Source of the DNA: Clitoria ternatea
Lineage: Eukaryota > Streptophyta > Magnoliopsida > Fabales > Fabaceae
Assembly: GCA_037962975.1 (NCBI GenBank)
Contig: CM075672.1
Location: 127,458,001 to 127,522,000 of the forward strand
Length of the DNA: 64,000 nucleotides
Reading direction: 5' to 3'
In this document: in pieces, positions 12,991-25,761 of the stretch
Layout of the letters: the number at the start of each line of letters is the position of its first letter
Numbering within the stretch: the first letter of the stretch is position 1
Notes under the pieces: model-generated
Database searches by the model: none
Told to the model about the DNA's origin: nothing
Seen by the model: the letters and a program-made list of their open reading frames with translations, nothing else
Translations under genes and position numbers: made by a program

Positions 12991-13336
12991 AAAAAATGAT
13001 TTTTTTAAAATAGTTTTTCATATAGGGTTTAGGTTTTATAAAGAAATTGGATTAAATAATTTTATATAAAAAGTTATATATGATTTTTTTATGATGCTTT
13101 ATTTTTTAACTGATGCATATATAGATTCGTAATAAATAGAAAGAGTTAACAAGATATAAAAATAATCAGTAAAAAGAAAAATCAAATAAAAATGTAAATA
13201 ATAAAAAATTGATTTACAACTGTAACAATAAAAAATAAATACAAAAAATATGTAAGAATAAAAAAAATAAATACAAATATCAACTAAGGGATCCAGGGCT
13301 GGTGGGTCTGGCTTTCTAGCAAAGCCTGGGTTAGGT
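12991..13336. other. AT-rich subterminal CACTA sequence
   Basis: Poly-A/T-rich stretch between the CACTA subterminal array and the Tekay LTR 2 start. Nothing else is visible. Confidence 0.35.
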
Positions 13337-16083
13337 TGTAACATCCTAAATTTTATATGAATGATTAAATATGAGGAATAAAAATTAAATAATTACACGT
13401 GGGTTAATAAATGCCCCAAAACATTAAAAATAATTAAATTAGAATTTATGAGGATTATTCATAATTTATTATGGCTTGAAGAGCTAAAATTATACCTGGT
13501 TAAAATATGAGTGTTAGACCAAGTATCTCTGATTGAAGTATTGCTGGTCAAGGCTGTTAAGCATATTATTAGGAATCCGAATCTATGTTCAGAATAATTT
13601 TTGGATAAAGTGTTGAGCCCGAACGGAGATCCTGTATGTTATAAAACGATAGAGTTTAATGAAAGGGTTAAGAATTAAAATGGAAAACCCATTATCCTCT
13701 CTTTATTTCATGTTGGTTTTGTTCTCCAAGGGCAAGACACTTCTTTTCTTCTTCCTCCTTATTTCTCCTCTTCATCTTCTTCTTCCAAAAACCCTAGTTG
13801 TGGTGCACTCTTCCCCTCCTCCCATTTTTGTTTTCTCCATCAAGGTTGGAGGAGACCAAGGTGATTGGAAAGCTCTCATCTTCCCCTCTCATTTTTGTGT
13901 TCACATCTTCCTCTCTTGGAAACTTACTCTTCTCTTGACTTGTGGTAAGTTCCTTATCATTATTCAAGAGTTTGTACCCTAGGTTTTGGGTTTTTGGTAT
14001 TTGGGTGAGTATTTAATGTTTGTGGGTTGTTTGAGAAGCCACTAATGAAGGAAACCCTAAGGTGGGGTGTTATAAATATGATGTTATTAAGGGTTGTTGT
14101 TGGCACACAAAATTAATGCTTAAGAAGGTGGGAAATGATGATTATTTATGATGGTTGTTGGGTTTATAGTGAAACCCTAACTTTAGAAAATTGGAGAAAA
14201 TGATGAATGCTAATTGAAGAATATATTTTGAATGATGGGTATGAGTAAATATGTTAGGATAATAGTTATTGATGATGGTGGATAGCATTAATGAGGGTGG
14301 ATGGCCATTAATGGTGATTGATGGTCATTAGTGTATGAACCCTTTGATGGGTAGAATTATAAATGCATAATAATAAAACTTGAATACCTAACCCATGGTG
14401 GTTGTGGTGAAATTAATGAAATGAAATGGAAAATGGTTTAATGGTAATAATGTTAAATGCACCAAGTATTAGATTAGAATATGTAAGTCTTGGTGATTTT
14501 GGGTTGAAAATGATTATGTGGTGCCTTATGAAATGTAGGACCCATTCCTAACGACGAGGCAGGAACGTCGTATTGCTCGAAATTCTTCTCTTGAGGTAGC
14601 ATAGGAGTTTTATATTCTAAATATATGAATTGAGTATTGGTTGATTGTCATATGTGACTATATACATGTTTGTCTTGCTTGTGTTATGATAATAAATTGA
14701 GATGTTGAATATGATGATGATAGTTATGCTTAGCAATATGTATTGTACATTTGGAATATTTATGGTATGCTATATGGTGATGTTATTTGCTTAGCAAGTG
14801 TTATACCTTGATGTGATGTGGTTGTGTTATATTCACCATAAATGTGGAATGATCATTATTGATGATAAATGAGAATGAATATGGAAGATTAGCATACCTT
14901 GGATATTGATGAAAAATTGATGAATGTAGTTGATGATTTTGATGCCATTGTGAATGATGAAAGTATTGAATTATGATGATGAAAAATTGTTGAAAATGCC
15001 ACACCAAAACTTGAAACAATGGCAATGAAATCCACTAGGAATTGTGTGGTGATATTGGTGATGGTGATGATTGATGAGTGGCATGATTAGGATGCATAGT
15101 TGTGAGAATGCATATGATTTACATTTGCATTGCATCCATGGCATATTACATAGTTGCCGGTGATGGAATCTTAGGGGTTCCTCCAGTTGGCCCAGTGGGA
15201 GGGCGGCTTTATGCACGAGCATTACTATTGATTCCCTAGTGACTCGGTGTGTAAATCACGAAGCTGCCCATGTATAGCTATAGGGAGCTGCATGTGGTTG
15301 ACCCTGTGGGGGTGGCTCTTTGAGGAGCAAGTGTCTCTGGTGGTCCTTTGGATCACAACTGCCATGGTATGAATCATGATTGGCCCGCAACATCTTTATG
15401 TTGATTATGGTGTATACTGCGGTCATAGTGAAAATGGCCAGGTGTTGCAAGATGAGCGATGTAGTTTAGTACCAATAAAATATGGTGATATGCTTGCAAA
15501 TTGATGATAAGTGTACACATTTTACTACTGCAGTAGGGGTATGGTTATGAGTCCATGTCTGAACCTACGAATTGATATTTATTTTCCTACAGTCGGATCT
15601 GTAAATGATATTAACTCTGTTGTGCATGTGCATTAGCCTAAGAGCATTTGCATATAGCAAGGAGATATTCTAAAAGGTGATGAGATATGATGAGGGTTGT
15701 GATTGGGTGAAAGAATACCTATAGACGACATATAAAATATGAATACAAAGAAGTAAATTTATGTATGGTGTTGATGTGTGTGATAGCCCAATACGATCAG
15801 AGGCATGAATGTGTGTATGCTTATATACTTTGCCATGAATCATAGAGATGATTAAGATATATGTTTATTGATGAGTTGATGAAATTATGATGATGAATGA
15901 TATGTTAATGCAAAGTATACATGACATTGAATGCATATGTACATAATCACAATGTATTCATATTCGTCCTTTGGAATGTATAACTCACTCCCCTATGTTG
16001 TCTATTTTTAGCCTTGTGATATAGGACTTTCATGGAGTGAGATTGCATCTCTTTTGGAAGTATGTTTTGATGGTGGAGGTGAA
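13337..16083 (+). repeat. Tekay-type LTR 2, left part (split by Athila)
   Basis: Starts TGTAACATCC and follows Tekay LTR 1 in reverse orientation along its length. A pyrimidine-rich leader with a splice-donor-like GTAAGT near 13943, the GC-rich block at 15170-15400 and the stretch around 15630 all have counterparts in LTR 1. It is interrupted at 16083 by the Athila insertion and resumes at 28881. The preceding five bases are TAGGT, with no clear matching duplication after the far end. The 107-codon hydrophobic ORF at 13659-13982 is a reading of the pyrimidine-rich leader and has no recognisable domain. Confidence 0.85.
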
Positions 16084-16357
16084 TGATAAGTCTTGAAAAG
16101 ACTTAATTATTTCACCTTTAATTTAACTTAATCCATTTAATTTTGTTTAGTTTGGCATTATTATTTAATAAATTGTCAATAATTCTTATTTTATTTATTT
16201 ATTTCAAAAGTGTTTAAATTATGTAAGAAAATGATTAAAAATAATAATTAGTTAGGGAAATTTGTTTATTTATAAATTCACCAATCCAGCGTACATACGC
16301 TGGACAGCCAGCGTACAAATGCTAGGCAATTATTTGTTTGCATGTGCAGGTGCAGTT

Positions 16358-16584
16358 CACGCTCAAGCTTGAAAACTTCACGCTTAAGCTTGAAATCCAT
16401 GTAATCTACGTAAAAAGAGAGAAAAGAAAACACGATCACGCTCAAGCTTGCATCACTCACGCTCAAGCATGGAATCAAAGTGTCACTCAGGCCCAAGCGG
16501 TCCCACATTCACGCTCAAGACTGAAGACACAATGCATAATAATCTCGAGCGTGCTTAAGCACCAGTCCTTCACGCTCAAGCGTG
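16358..16584. repeat. Palindrome array, word CACGCTCAAGCGTG (Athila 5' LTR)
   Basis: About seven copies of the palindrome CACGCTYRAGCGTG or decayed forms (CACGCTCAAGCTTG, CACGCTCAAGCATG, GTGCTTAAGCAC). Comparison with the 3' LTR array shows which copies have decayed: several that are broken here are perfect there. It lies in U3, 217 bases upstream of the TATA box. Confidence 0.9.
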
Positions 16585-16800
16585 AAGGTGGTTAATTAAC
16601 CTGTTGTTTTTCCCTCCAAATGAAATGCTACACTGTTTCTGTTTTCCGTTTGCTGCTGTACATTAGTAATTTAAGTATTGAGTGTAATTAATAATCTACT
16701 TGTAATTATGTATTTAGATTAGTTATTTTAATCATTAATTAAGTTTCCTTTGTAATTAATGAAGTTAGTTAGATGCCTATTTATATATTTGTACATACTC

Positions 16801-16807
16801 TATAAAG
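16801..16807 (+). promoter_or_regulatory. Athila 5' LTR TATA box
   Basis: TATAAAG within CTCTATAAAGTGGAGAGG, conserved in the 3' LTR. Transcription would start about 30 bases downstream, giving R and U5 of roughly 800 bases. Confidence 0.75.
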
Positions 16808-17635
16808 TGGAGAGGCAGAGTACAGAATAAGAACACGATTTATTTTCTCATTTTCAATCTCTATCTAATTCTTTTCTCTCTCTACATTTTCTCATCCATG
16901 TCTCTTCACATTCCTTTGTCAAAATCCATCTCCATGGGTTTCTAAACCCCTAGGGTTGGGATTGCTGAAGCTTCCGATGGAATCTTGAAGCTGCATTGAG
17001 GAAATTATCTTCTAAAACAAGAGGAGAACAAGCTAAGAAGTGGATCTACTCTGCTGGATTGACACATCCAGATCCAAATGAAGAATCTCACCAGTGAGGA
17101 ATCATAGTTGAGGCTTAGGTAACTTCTGGCTTCCTAACTAATTCCGGCCTAGTAATTAGGTGAATAGTTAGGGTTCAACCCCTAATTTCGCATTAGATTT
17201 CTTTATAATTGATCACCTAAGGGATTAGGGTTTAATGCTTAGGAATTAGTGTTAGTCACCTAAGGGATTACAGATTAACCATCTGTGAATTGTCCTCTTG
17301 CATCTGAAGCTTAATTGAACCTTGATTGCATGTTCCTTGTTGAAGTTGTAAGTTGAAGTAATCCTAACCTATCTTCCATTAATCACATTTCACATTTTGT
17401 ACTGCTTCTGAAAATACAAAAACATAGAAAGTATAAAACAATAAAAATAGAATGAATTACATCTGCTTGCGTTGGTTCAGCTTGTACTAGTCTAAGATTG
17501 CGGTAATTACCACAATCGCTGTGGGAATGATTAAATATATTACAAATTTAACGATTGGTGTGCTTGCCAAAAGAAAATAAATCCTCCGAGAGTTACACAC
17601 CAAGTAATGGCTCCGGATTTGTTGCATCAAGTTAA

Positions 17636-17653
17636 TGGCGCCATTGCCGGGGA
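17636..17653 (+). promoter_or_regulatory. tRNA-Asp primer binding site
   Basis: TGGCGCCATTGCCGGGGA, six bases after the 5' LTR. This is the Athila-type tRNA-Asp primer site, with one base differing from the usual form. Confidence 0.9.
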
Positions 17654-17814
17654 TTGTTGGGTAATATCAATAATCCTTGGACCGGTACTAGACTGAACCG
17701 TTTAATTTTGTTTTTGCATTTAGTAAGTAGTTTAATTCTCATTAGTATAGTAGTAGTTTGTTTTTGTGTAGTAGTAGCAGTAGCTTTAATTTTGTTGTGT
17801 GAAATATTTGGTGT

Positions 17815-20337
17815 ATGCAGTTAAGGAACAAAGGAGAGACTTTCTTCTTTGATCCTAATATTGATTTGTTAGAGCGTAAGCTTAGAAAGGAGAAAAAGTA
17901 AAAAGAATAGCAAGAAATGGAACAGAGGAGAGTTACACTAGGTGACTACTCTAGGCCTACTGAAGGAGGATCACAATCTAGTATCCTTAGGCCTCTAATT
18001 GCAGCTAATAACTTTGAACTCAAACCAGCTTTGCTACAGTTGGTTAGAAATGATCAATTCAGATGAAGTGAGGTTGAGGATCCAAATTTGTATCTAGCAA
18101 CCTTCCTCCAAATCTGTGATACTGTGAAAATGAATGGTGTCCCTGAAGAGGCAATAAAACTGAGATTATTTCCTTTTTCTTTAAGGAACAGGGCTAAGGC
18201 TTGCTTGCAAAGCCAACCAAGAGGTAGTATCTCTACTTGGGAGGATTTACAAAGAAAATTTTTGATTAAATATTTCCCTCCTTCCAAGTATGCCAAATTG
18301 CGCACTGAAATCACTTATTTCCAGTAGAGAGAGGGTGAATCTCTAATGGAAGCATGGGATAGGTATAAAGAGAGTTTAAGGAAATGTCCTCACCATAGGA
18401 TTCCTGATGTGCAGCAAGTTACCATATTCTATAATGGTGTAAGACCAGTAACTAGGGTCTTGATTGATGTAATAGCTTCAAATGAATGTTTAGTTAGTGA
18501 AAGGAGCCAAATCCCTAAGAGAGGGGTATTAGAATTAGAAGCACAGGATGCTTATTTGGCTCAAAGTAAGTTGATGAATCAGGCTTTGGAGAAATTAAGT
18601 GTACAGATTTCAGAACTTCAAAAACCTAATCAAGTTTGTATGATGAGTTGTGATTTTTATGGTGGAGATCATGAAAATGGTATATGTGATCTAAATATGC
18701 CTTCTGAGCAAGTGAATTATATAGGGCAGCAACAATTTCAAAGGAATTATCCATCTAATTCCTTTAATCCTAACTATAAGAATCACCCTAATTTTTCATG
18801 GAAGAAAGGTCCACATTTGAATCAAAATATGCCATAAAATCAAACCACAAATAGACAACAATCTCTTCCCCCTCCCTCTAAGGAAAAGTCTGAACTTAAG
18901 AATGTGTTATCTCAGTTCATTCAGGCCACTCAGGCCAGCTTTAAAAATCAAGAAGCGTCCATTCGAAATTTAGAAAATCAGGTTGGACAGTTGTCTAAAC
19001 AGTTAGCTAAGAAACAATCAGGCAATTTTCCTGGAGATACTGAGGTAAATCCAAGGGAACATTGCAAAGCAATAACTACTAGGAGTGGGAAAATTCTTCT
19101 CCCACCTCCAAGTCATGAAGTGAGTTTAGAAAAAGATGCTAAAAAAGAAATAGAGCAAGAAAGTGAGCAAGTTGTTGATAAAACTAAAAACAAAAAGGAA
19201 TTAGAAATAGAAAAAGAAAATCAAGTCCATCAAAAGAAAAAGAAAAAGATTGATTTGATCTTGGAGGAAGCTGTAAAGCTAACTTCTGAGAAATTAAAGA
19301 ATGCTCTATTTCCATATAGATTTAAGAAATAGATAGAGGAGCAAAAGTTTGCTAAGCTTTTGGATGTGTTTAAAAAGCTTCACATAAATATTCCCTTTGC
19401 TGAGGCATTGTAAAAGATGCCTTCATATGCTAAATTTTTGAAAGAACTTCTGTCTAAGAAGAGAAAGCTTAAGGGAGATGAAATGATTGCCCTCACTCAA
19501 GAGTGCAGTGCAATTATTCAAAAGAAACTCCCTCAAAAGCTAGAAGATCCTGGATCTTTTACAATACCTTGTGCAATAGGGGATGTTCATGTAGGAAGTG
19601 CTTTATGTGATCTAGGAGCTAGCATAAACCTCATACCTTTGTCTTTAATGAGGAAGTTAGGAATTAATGACCTACAACCAACTCGCATGTCTTTGCAGTT
19701 GGCTGATAGGTCTATCAAATATCCTCATGGGATGCTGGAAGACTTATTAGTTAAGGTAGATAAGTTTATCTTTCCAGCAGACTTTATAGTTTTGGATATA
19801 GAAGCTGATAGAGAAATTCCTTTGATTTTAGGAAGACCCTTCTTAGCTACAGGTAGAGCTTTAATTGATGTAGAGAAGGGAGAACTCATGCTGAGAGTTC
19901 AAGAGGAGCAGGTAACTTTTAATGTTTTTAATGCTATGAAACATCCAGCTGAGAAGATGGATTATTTTATGATTGAAGAAATTAAAAGTTATAAGACTCC
20001 TATGCTGTTAAAAACTGAAGAAGAGATTTTACAAGCCTTTGTAGAGGATGATTTTGACTCTGAGACTGAGAAGTTAAATGACTCACATACTGAGTTGTTG
20101 AACCTACTTGAAGCATGTGAAGTAGGTGATTTTGAAAATGAAAATAAAGAAAAATTAAATAATACTAAAATTGAGAAAGGTAAGGAGGTGTTTGAAGAAA
20201 AACTTGATTTAAAACCTTTGCCTTCTTATTTGAAATATGTTTTCTTAGGAGATAATGAATCATATCCTGTAATCATTAATGCTAAATTAAAAGATGAGGA
20301 TGTAGAAAAAATTGATAGGGGTTTTAAGAAAACATGA
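17815..20337 (+). pseudogene. Athila gag-protease, seven in-frame stops
   Basis: One frame from the ATG at 17815 to 20337 encodes gag followed by an aspartic protease. Gag shows the retrotransposon-gag core at about 18080-18350 (LFPFSLRNRAKACL, then KFLIKYFP). A Gln- and Asn-rich segment follows, then a coiled-coil-like stretch at 18904-19050. The protease has the active-site segment LCDLGASINL (about 19600-19630) and the LGRPFLAT block at 19830. Stops lie at 17899, 17908, 18064, 18325, 18835, 19330 and 19411. Near 20306-20311 a run of A has caused a frameshift that moves the reading away from pol, which continues in another frame. Gag would assemble the particle and the protease would cleave the polyprotein, but this copy is dead. 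Confidence 0.9.
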
Positions 20338-20461
20338 GTCTGCTATTGGTTGGAACATTTCTAATTTAAAGGGAATTAGTCCATCATTTTGTATGCATAA
20401 AATTCTAATGGAGGGTGACTATTCCCCTGTTGTTCAACCATAAAGAAGATTAAACCCCATA

Positions 20462-23091
20462 ATGAAAGAAGTTGTAAGGAAAGAGGTGGTTAAACTTCTT
20501 GATGCTGGGATTATCTATCCTATCTCGGATAGCGCTTGGATCAGTCCAGTCCAAGTGGTGCCTAAGAAAGGAGGGATGACCACTGTTAAGAATGAGGAAG
20601 GTGAAGTCATTGCCACTAGACCAACTACAGGTTGGAGAATATGCATAGATTATAAAAGGCTTAATAACTCCACTAGAAAAGACCACTTTCCTTTACCATT
20701 TGTAGACCAAATGCTTGAGAGGCTGTCAGGTCATAAGTATTACTGCTTCCTTGATAGATATTCTGGTCACAACCAAATTGTGGTTGATCCAAAAGATCAA
20801 GAGAAGACAACCTTCACCTGTCCTTATGGAATCTTTGCATATAAGCGCATGCCTTTTCGTTTGTGCAATGCACCAGCAACCTTTCAAAGGTGTATGCTGG
20901 TAATTTTTGGGGACATGGTAGAGAAGTTCATTGAGGTGTTTATGGATGACTTCTCTATGTTTGGAAGTAGTTTTGATACATGCCTCAGCAACCTATCTAA
21001 GGTGCTGGTGAGATGTCAGGAGATTAATCTTGTCCTTAACTAGGAAAAATGTCATTTTATGGTTAGAGGAGGGATAGTCCTTGGCCACAAAATCTCTGCT
21101 GAGGGCATTCAGGTAGATAGAGCCAAGATTAATATCATTGAAAAACTTCCTCCTCCAATCAATGTGAAAGGAGTGAGGAGTTTCTTAGGATGTGCTGGCT
21201 TTTATAGGAGATTTATTAAGGATTTTTCGAAAATAGCAAGCCTTTGACTGATTTACTTGTGAAAGATCATGCTTTTGTTTTTGATGAAAAATGTGTCAAG
21301 GCTTTTGAAAATTTGAAACAAAGATTAATTTCAGCTCTGATCCTTGCAGCACCTGATTGGTCTTTACCATTTGAACTAATGTGTGATGCAAGTGATTTTG
21401 CTGTAGGAGCTATACTAGGACAGAAAAAGGAAAAATTAACACATGTCATTTATTATGCTAGCAAAGTATTAAATGAGAATCAAATAAATTACACCACCAC
21501 TGAAAAATAAATGCTTGCTGCGGTGTATGCATTTGATAAATTCAGAGCTTACTTGATTGGTGCTAAGGTCATTGTGTATACAGATCATTCAGCAATTAAG
21601 TACTTGCTAGCTAAAAAAGAATCAAAGCCAAGATTGATCAGATGGGTTCTTTTACTCCAAGAGTTTGATTTGGAAATAAGAGATAAAAAGGGAGTGGAGA
21701 ACTCAGTGGCTGATCAACTCTCTCATCTGGAGGGTGAAACCAATTCTATCTTGATTAAAGAAGAATTTCCAGATGAGAGGCTGATGGCAATTATCACAGG
21801 ACCATGGTATGCTGATATGGCCAACTTTAAAAATGCCTTTGTGGTACCTGAAGGGTGGACATCCCAAATGAAGAAAAAATTCTTTTAGGACAGTAAAACA
21901 TTTCTATGGGATGATCCATTTCTTTATAAGATAGGAGCAGATGGAATTATCAGGAGATGTGTGCCTGAATCAGAGGAAGAAAGGCTCTTATGGCACTGCC
22001 ATGACTCCTATTATGGAGGACACCATGGTGCCTCTAGAACAGCAATAAAAGTTTTACAATGTGGCTTTTATTGGCCAATAATTTTTCAGGATGCTAAAGT
22101 ATATGTTCAAAGGTGTGATAAGTGTCAAAGAAGTGGAGGTCTCTCTACTAAAGCTGGCATGCCTTTGACAAATATTTTAGTTGTGGATTTATTTGATGTT
22201 TGGGGCATTGACTTCATGGGACCTTTCCCAAAGTCATTCTCCAATGAATATATCCTTGTTGTTGTGGATTATGTCTCTAAGTGGGTAAAGGCAATCCCTA
22301 CTAGAACCAATGATGCACATATGGTGCTTAGGTTTATAAAGAAGAACATTTTCTCTAGATTTGGAGTCCCTAGAGTCCTCATTAGTGATGGAGGGTCTTA
22401 TTTCTACAATAGAATCATGGAAAAAGCCCTAAGACACTATGAGGTACTACATAAGGTATCTACTCTATACCATCCACAAACTTGTGGACAAGTTGAGCTG
22501 TCAAATAGAGAAATTAAGAGAATTTTAGAGAAAATGGTAAGGAAGTCTAGGAAGGATTGGTCTGTGAGATTGAATGATGCATTGTGGGCCTATAGGACAG
22601 CATTTAAAACTCCTATTGGCATGTCTCCTTATCAGTTGGTTTATGGTAAGGCTTGCCATCTCCCTGTGGAGTTAGAACATAAGGCATGGTGGGCCACAAA
22701 GTTGTTAAACATGGATTTTGACCAATCTCAAGAGGAAAGAGTCCTAAAACTCCATGAACTTAAGGAGGTCAGGCTCAATGCTTATCAAAGTGCCTCAATT
22801 TACAAAGAGAAAACTAAGAGGTGTCATAATAAATGGATAAATAGAAAAGAGTTTCAAAAAGATGATAAGGTCTTGTTGTTTAATTCTAGGCTGAGACTCT
22901 TTCCAGGAAAACTAAGATCAAAGTGGTCTGGACCTTTTATTATGAATAAGGTCTTCCCTCATGGTGTAATTGAATTGAAAGAACCAGCCACTGATAGAAC
23001 TTTTAAAGTGAATGGCCAAAGACTCAAACTCTACTTTAGAGGAGATTTTGATAGGCAGAAAACCTCCATGCTGTTGCAGGAATCTGCTTAG
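20462..23091 (+). pseudogene. Athila pol: reverse transcriptase, RNase H, integrase
   Basis: Reverse transcriptase begins at about 20462, with VPKKGG, GWRICIDYKRLN and the catalytic FMDDF at about 20939-20953. RNase H covers about 21340-21740 (DASDFAVGAILG, then the VADQLSHLE end). Integrase covers about 21960-23091 and is intact over 376 codons. It has an HHCC zinc segment (HCHDSYYGGHHG, CDKCQR), the catalytic Asp in DVWGIDFMGPFP and in LISDGGSYF, and the Glu in QVELSNREIKR. Breaks are a TAG at 21041, a one-base frameshift near 21240, a TAA at 21508 and a TAG at 21886. A frame change relative to gag-protease lies near 20310. The enzymes would copy and insert the element in the nucleus. The reading frame is too damaged to work. 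Confidence 0.93.
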
Positions 23092-23324
23092 ATGTCAGAA
23101 GGTCAAGCTAGTGACCTTAAAGAAGCGCTTTAGGAAAATAACCCTACATTTTGAATTGTTGCATTCTGTGTTTTGTGTTGGAACAATAAAAGAAAACTAA
23201 AAATTTTGATCAAGGTGTGAATAATCTTGTAAATTTTTGAATAAGGTTTGAGCGTTCATATGCTCAATTCCCAGTGTACATACTTGCAAATCCATTAGCT
23301 AGAATTAGAATCAGGTACCCTTGG

Positions 23325-24100
23325 CGCTTGAGCGAACTTGATTGCGCTTGAGCGAAATACTGTGGCACTTGAGCGTGACTTAATTACGATTGAAGCGTGA
23401 TTTTTCCTCCTGTAAGTGTGCCTGTTTGCTTGGGCATAACTTTCTCACGCCTGAGCGTGACCTTGTTATAAGCTTTGCGCTTGAGCGAACTCGGGTCCAC
23501 ACTTGAGCGTGACCCTTCGAACTGATTCCTCCGCCTGAGCGTATGTCTTCACACTCTAAGCTTGACCCCTAGTTCCTGATAGCACACTTTCGCGCTTGAG
23601 TGTCCTTCATTCACGCTTGAAGCGTGATACATAGCAACTGCCACGCTTGAGCTAGGAACATTACGCTTAAGCGTGATCGTGAGCGTGACTTGTATATAAG
23701 TCCCTCGCCTGAGAGCCCAAATCTACGCTTGAGCGTGATCGTCACTGGTGCCTGATATGAAACCCACGCTTAAGCTTAGAATTTCACCCTTTGAGTGTGA
23801 CTTATGTCTTACTGCCACGCTTAAGCGCCCCTAGCTCACGCTTGAGCGTGATCGGGCTAAGGCAGTTGGAAAACTTCTGTTCCAAATTTTTCGCTTAAGC
23901 GTGATACTGTAAGCTTAAGCATGAGTGCCACATTAAAGCAATCTGATACTTGTTAGTTCGTCGCTTGAGCGTAGTTTCTCACGCTTGAGCATGACATTCC
24001 CTTGAATATAATTCGCTTAAGCGAATAATGGGTTGCTTGAGCGTGATTCATACCTGATGCTACTTGTGTGTTTTAATTTGGGCGCTTATACGCTTAAGGT
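23325..24100. repeat. Palindrome array, word CACGCTTGAGCGTG (Athila spacer)
   Basis: About 25 perfect or near copies of CGCTTGAGCG with flanks favouring CACGCTTGAGCGTGA, the same word as in the element's LTR. Examples are at 23325, 23346, 23449, 23479, 23836, 23962 and 24012. Spacing is 15-50 bases and irregular, so this is not a tandem satellite. The last strong copy ends about 94 bases, and the last weak one 41 bases, upstream of the TATA box. Confidence 0.93.
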
Positions 24101-24140
24101 TCAGCGTACCTACGCGTACCTTAGTTATTGGGCTCAACAG

Positions 24141-24147
24141 TATAAAA
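24141..24147 (+). promoter_or_regulatory. Internal TATA box upstream of Athila accessory ORF
   Basis: TATAAAA in CAACAGTATAAAACC, 274 bases upstream of the accessory ATG at 24415 and just downstream of the palindrome array. No LTR or pol signal explains it, so I read it as a subgenomic promoter (inference). Confidence 0.6.
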
Positions 24148-24414
24148 CCTTCTCAGTGTACAAACCCTAACTCTTTACACTAGAACCTTGGGTTTTGAAG
24201 AGGAAAAGGCACAGTCTCTAAATTCTTTGAAAGGTACCATCTTTTCAGTTCTTACTTTCACTTTATAGTTAGAATTGTTGTAGTTCACTGTTTCAATTTC
24301 AAATTTCTTTCATCCATCATATCTGTTCATCTTACATTTTCATTTTTTTGTAGTTTTGTTGTTTATATATATGTATCCATTTAGGCATTATAAATACCAT
24401 CGTTAACACCCACC

Positions 24415-25761
24415 ATGATCAGAAGATCACAAAGACTTTGTAGAAAACCTGAAAAAAGTGTTGAAATAGAAAATGTGAAAGAAGCTTGAAAAGAGAAAGG
24501 AAAAGTGGTGGCTACTATCAGTATCCCTGATTCTCCATTAACTGAAAGGAGTAAAAGTCTTGAAGAAGGAAAGAAGTCTCAGACAGTTGAGGGTTTTGAT
24601 GGGTATAGGTTTAGAGATTCCAAGGCCGCCCAAGATTATGAGAATAAGTTCAAACATAGGGGAGTAATAAGGGATAGAGCTCTGGTTCTTAATGAAGAAA
24701 ATTGTTCTGATTTTAATGTAAAATCTGTTATGATTAAAAGGGGATGGCAGTTCTTTAATGAGAATTTAGGTAATGGTTACCAAGAACTCACTAGAGAATT
24801 CTATGCCAATCTGAGGACTCATTCTATGGAAGATAAGTTTCCTTTTTCTTCCTTCTTGAGAGGAGTCACCATTCCTCTAACTGATCACATATTGAATAAG
24901 CTATTGAAAGTACCTATATTGGATGAGGAAGGATGTCACTACACATGGAAAGTAGATATCTTTCATACGGCTGAAAATGAAAATCTTAGGAAAGAAATTT
25001 TAGAGGAATACTGTGAACAAGGAGCTGCATATATAACAAAGGTTAATGGTGCACCAAAAAGTGTCAGGAAGAATTGTTTGAATTATCTTTCCCTTTTATG
25101 GTGCCACTATGTCCTTTCATCCCTGCAACCTGTGGCCCATTCTACTGAGATTACCATTAAGAGGTTGGTGTTGATTTACTATTTAATGAGAGGCCTGTAT
25201 GTTAATCTGGGTGAGTTAATATTGGAGGAGATGATGAAAAACCTTGAAAAGAATCTCCAACTGCCATATTGCTCTGTTATCACTTTGTTGGCCAAAAAGA
25301 ATCAGGTTAGGTTAAATTATGACGAACTGACAAAGGTAAAGCCTGAAAGGATTATGAACAAACAATGGGTGATAAACCACATTGACAATTTTATGCCTCA
25401 AGAGTTAAAGCGTCCCAGACAACCTAATCCAAAATCTTTTGCACCACCACCTCCAACAGGAGCAGGTACTTCTTCTGATATTTCCATGGTAATGCAGGAA
25501 CTTCAGGTTATGAAGAAAATGTAGCTAGAAACCTATGATCTGGTCCTGAACCATGATCTTATGCTGAGAAAGATTGCCACTACATTGAATGTAGATCATA
25601 CTGAAGAAATGGGAGTTCCACCTAATAGAGATTTATGGTTGGCTTCCATTGGATTCACTATTCCCCCTGATGACACACCCTTAGCAGCTGAATTTCCACC
25701 CTACCTTGAGCAAGATAATGATGAGTCTATGAATGAAGGAAATGAAGAAGAGGATGACTGA
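24415..25761 (+). pseudogene. Athila 3' accessory ORF, putative plant transposon protein family
   Basis: A single frame of 449 codons from the ATG at 24415, broken by TGA at 24487 and TAG at 25522. The N-terminus is basic (MIRRSQRLCRK), like a nuclear localisation signal. The core (about 24590-25370) contains LTREFYANLR, LRGVTIPLTDHILNKLLKVP and a later RLVLIYYLMRGLYVNLGELI segment. The core matches my memory of the family often labelled putative plant transposon protein. A PPPP-containing linker follows at about 25440, then a coiled-coil-like stretch with an acidic C-terminal tail. No signal peptide or membrane helix is visible, so it does not look like an envelope protein. It is homologous to the SIRE-1 accessory ORF at 38463-39573. 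Its function is unknown. Position, basic start and coiled coil suggest a nuclear, possibly DNA-binding, dimer (inference). Confidence 0.85.

Larger units (their letters stand above)
16084..17629 (+). repeat. Athila 5' LTR
   Basis: Starts TGATAAGTCTTG and ends GTTGCATCA. It contains an inverted repeat CCAGCGTA-CA-TACGCTGG at about 16287-16304, a palindrome array, and a TATA box 217 bases further on. It is followed by the primer site. Confidence 0.95.
23092..24414 (+). other. Long noncoding spacer between pol and accessory ORF
   Basis: 1.3 kb without ORFs. It holds a palindrome array (23325-24100), a TATA box (24141-24147) and a leader of about 240 bases. A weak possible leader intron is GT at 24234 to AG at 24353. 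The layout looks like an internal promoter for the downstream ORF. Confidence 0.75.

Noticed and set aside
13659..13982. Hydrophobic ORF near the 5' side of Tekay LTR 2, and similar ones at 4934-5170, 40742-41131 and 55519-55752
   Set aside because: Leu/Phe/Ser-rich products of pyrimidine-rich leader DNA. They share no protein sequence between LTR families.
24415..25761. Athila accessory ORF as an envelope-like gene
   Set aside because: No signal peptide, no membrane helix, and a basic nuclear-type N-terminus with a coiled-coil-like tail.
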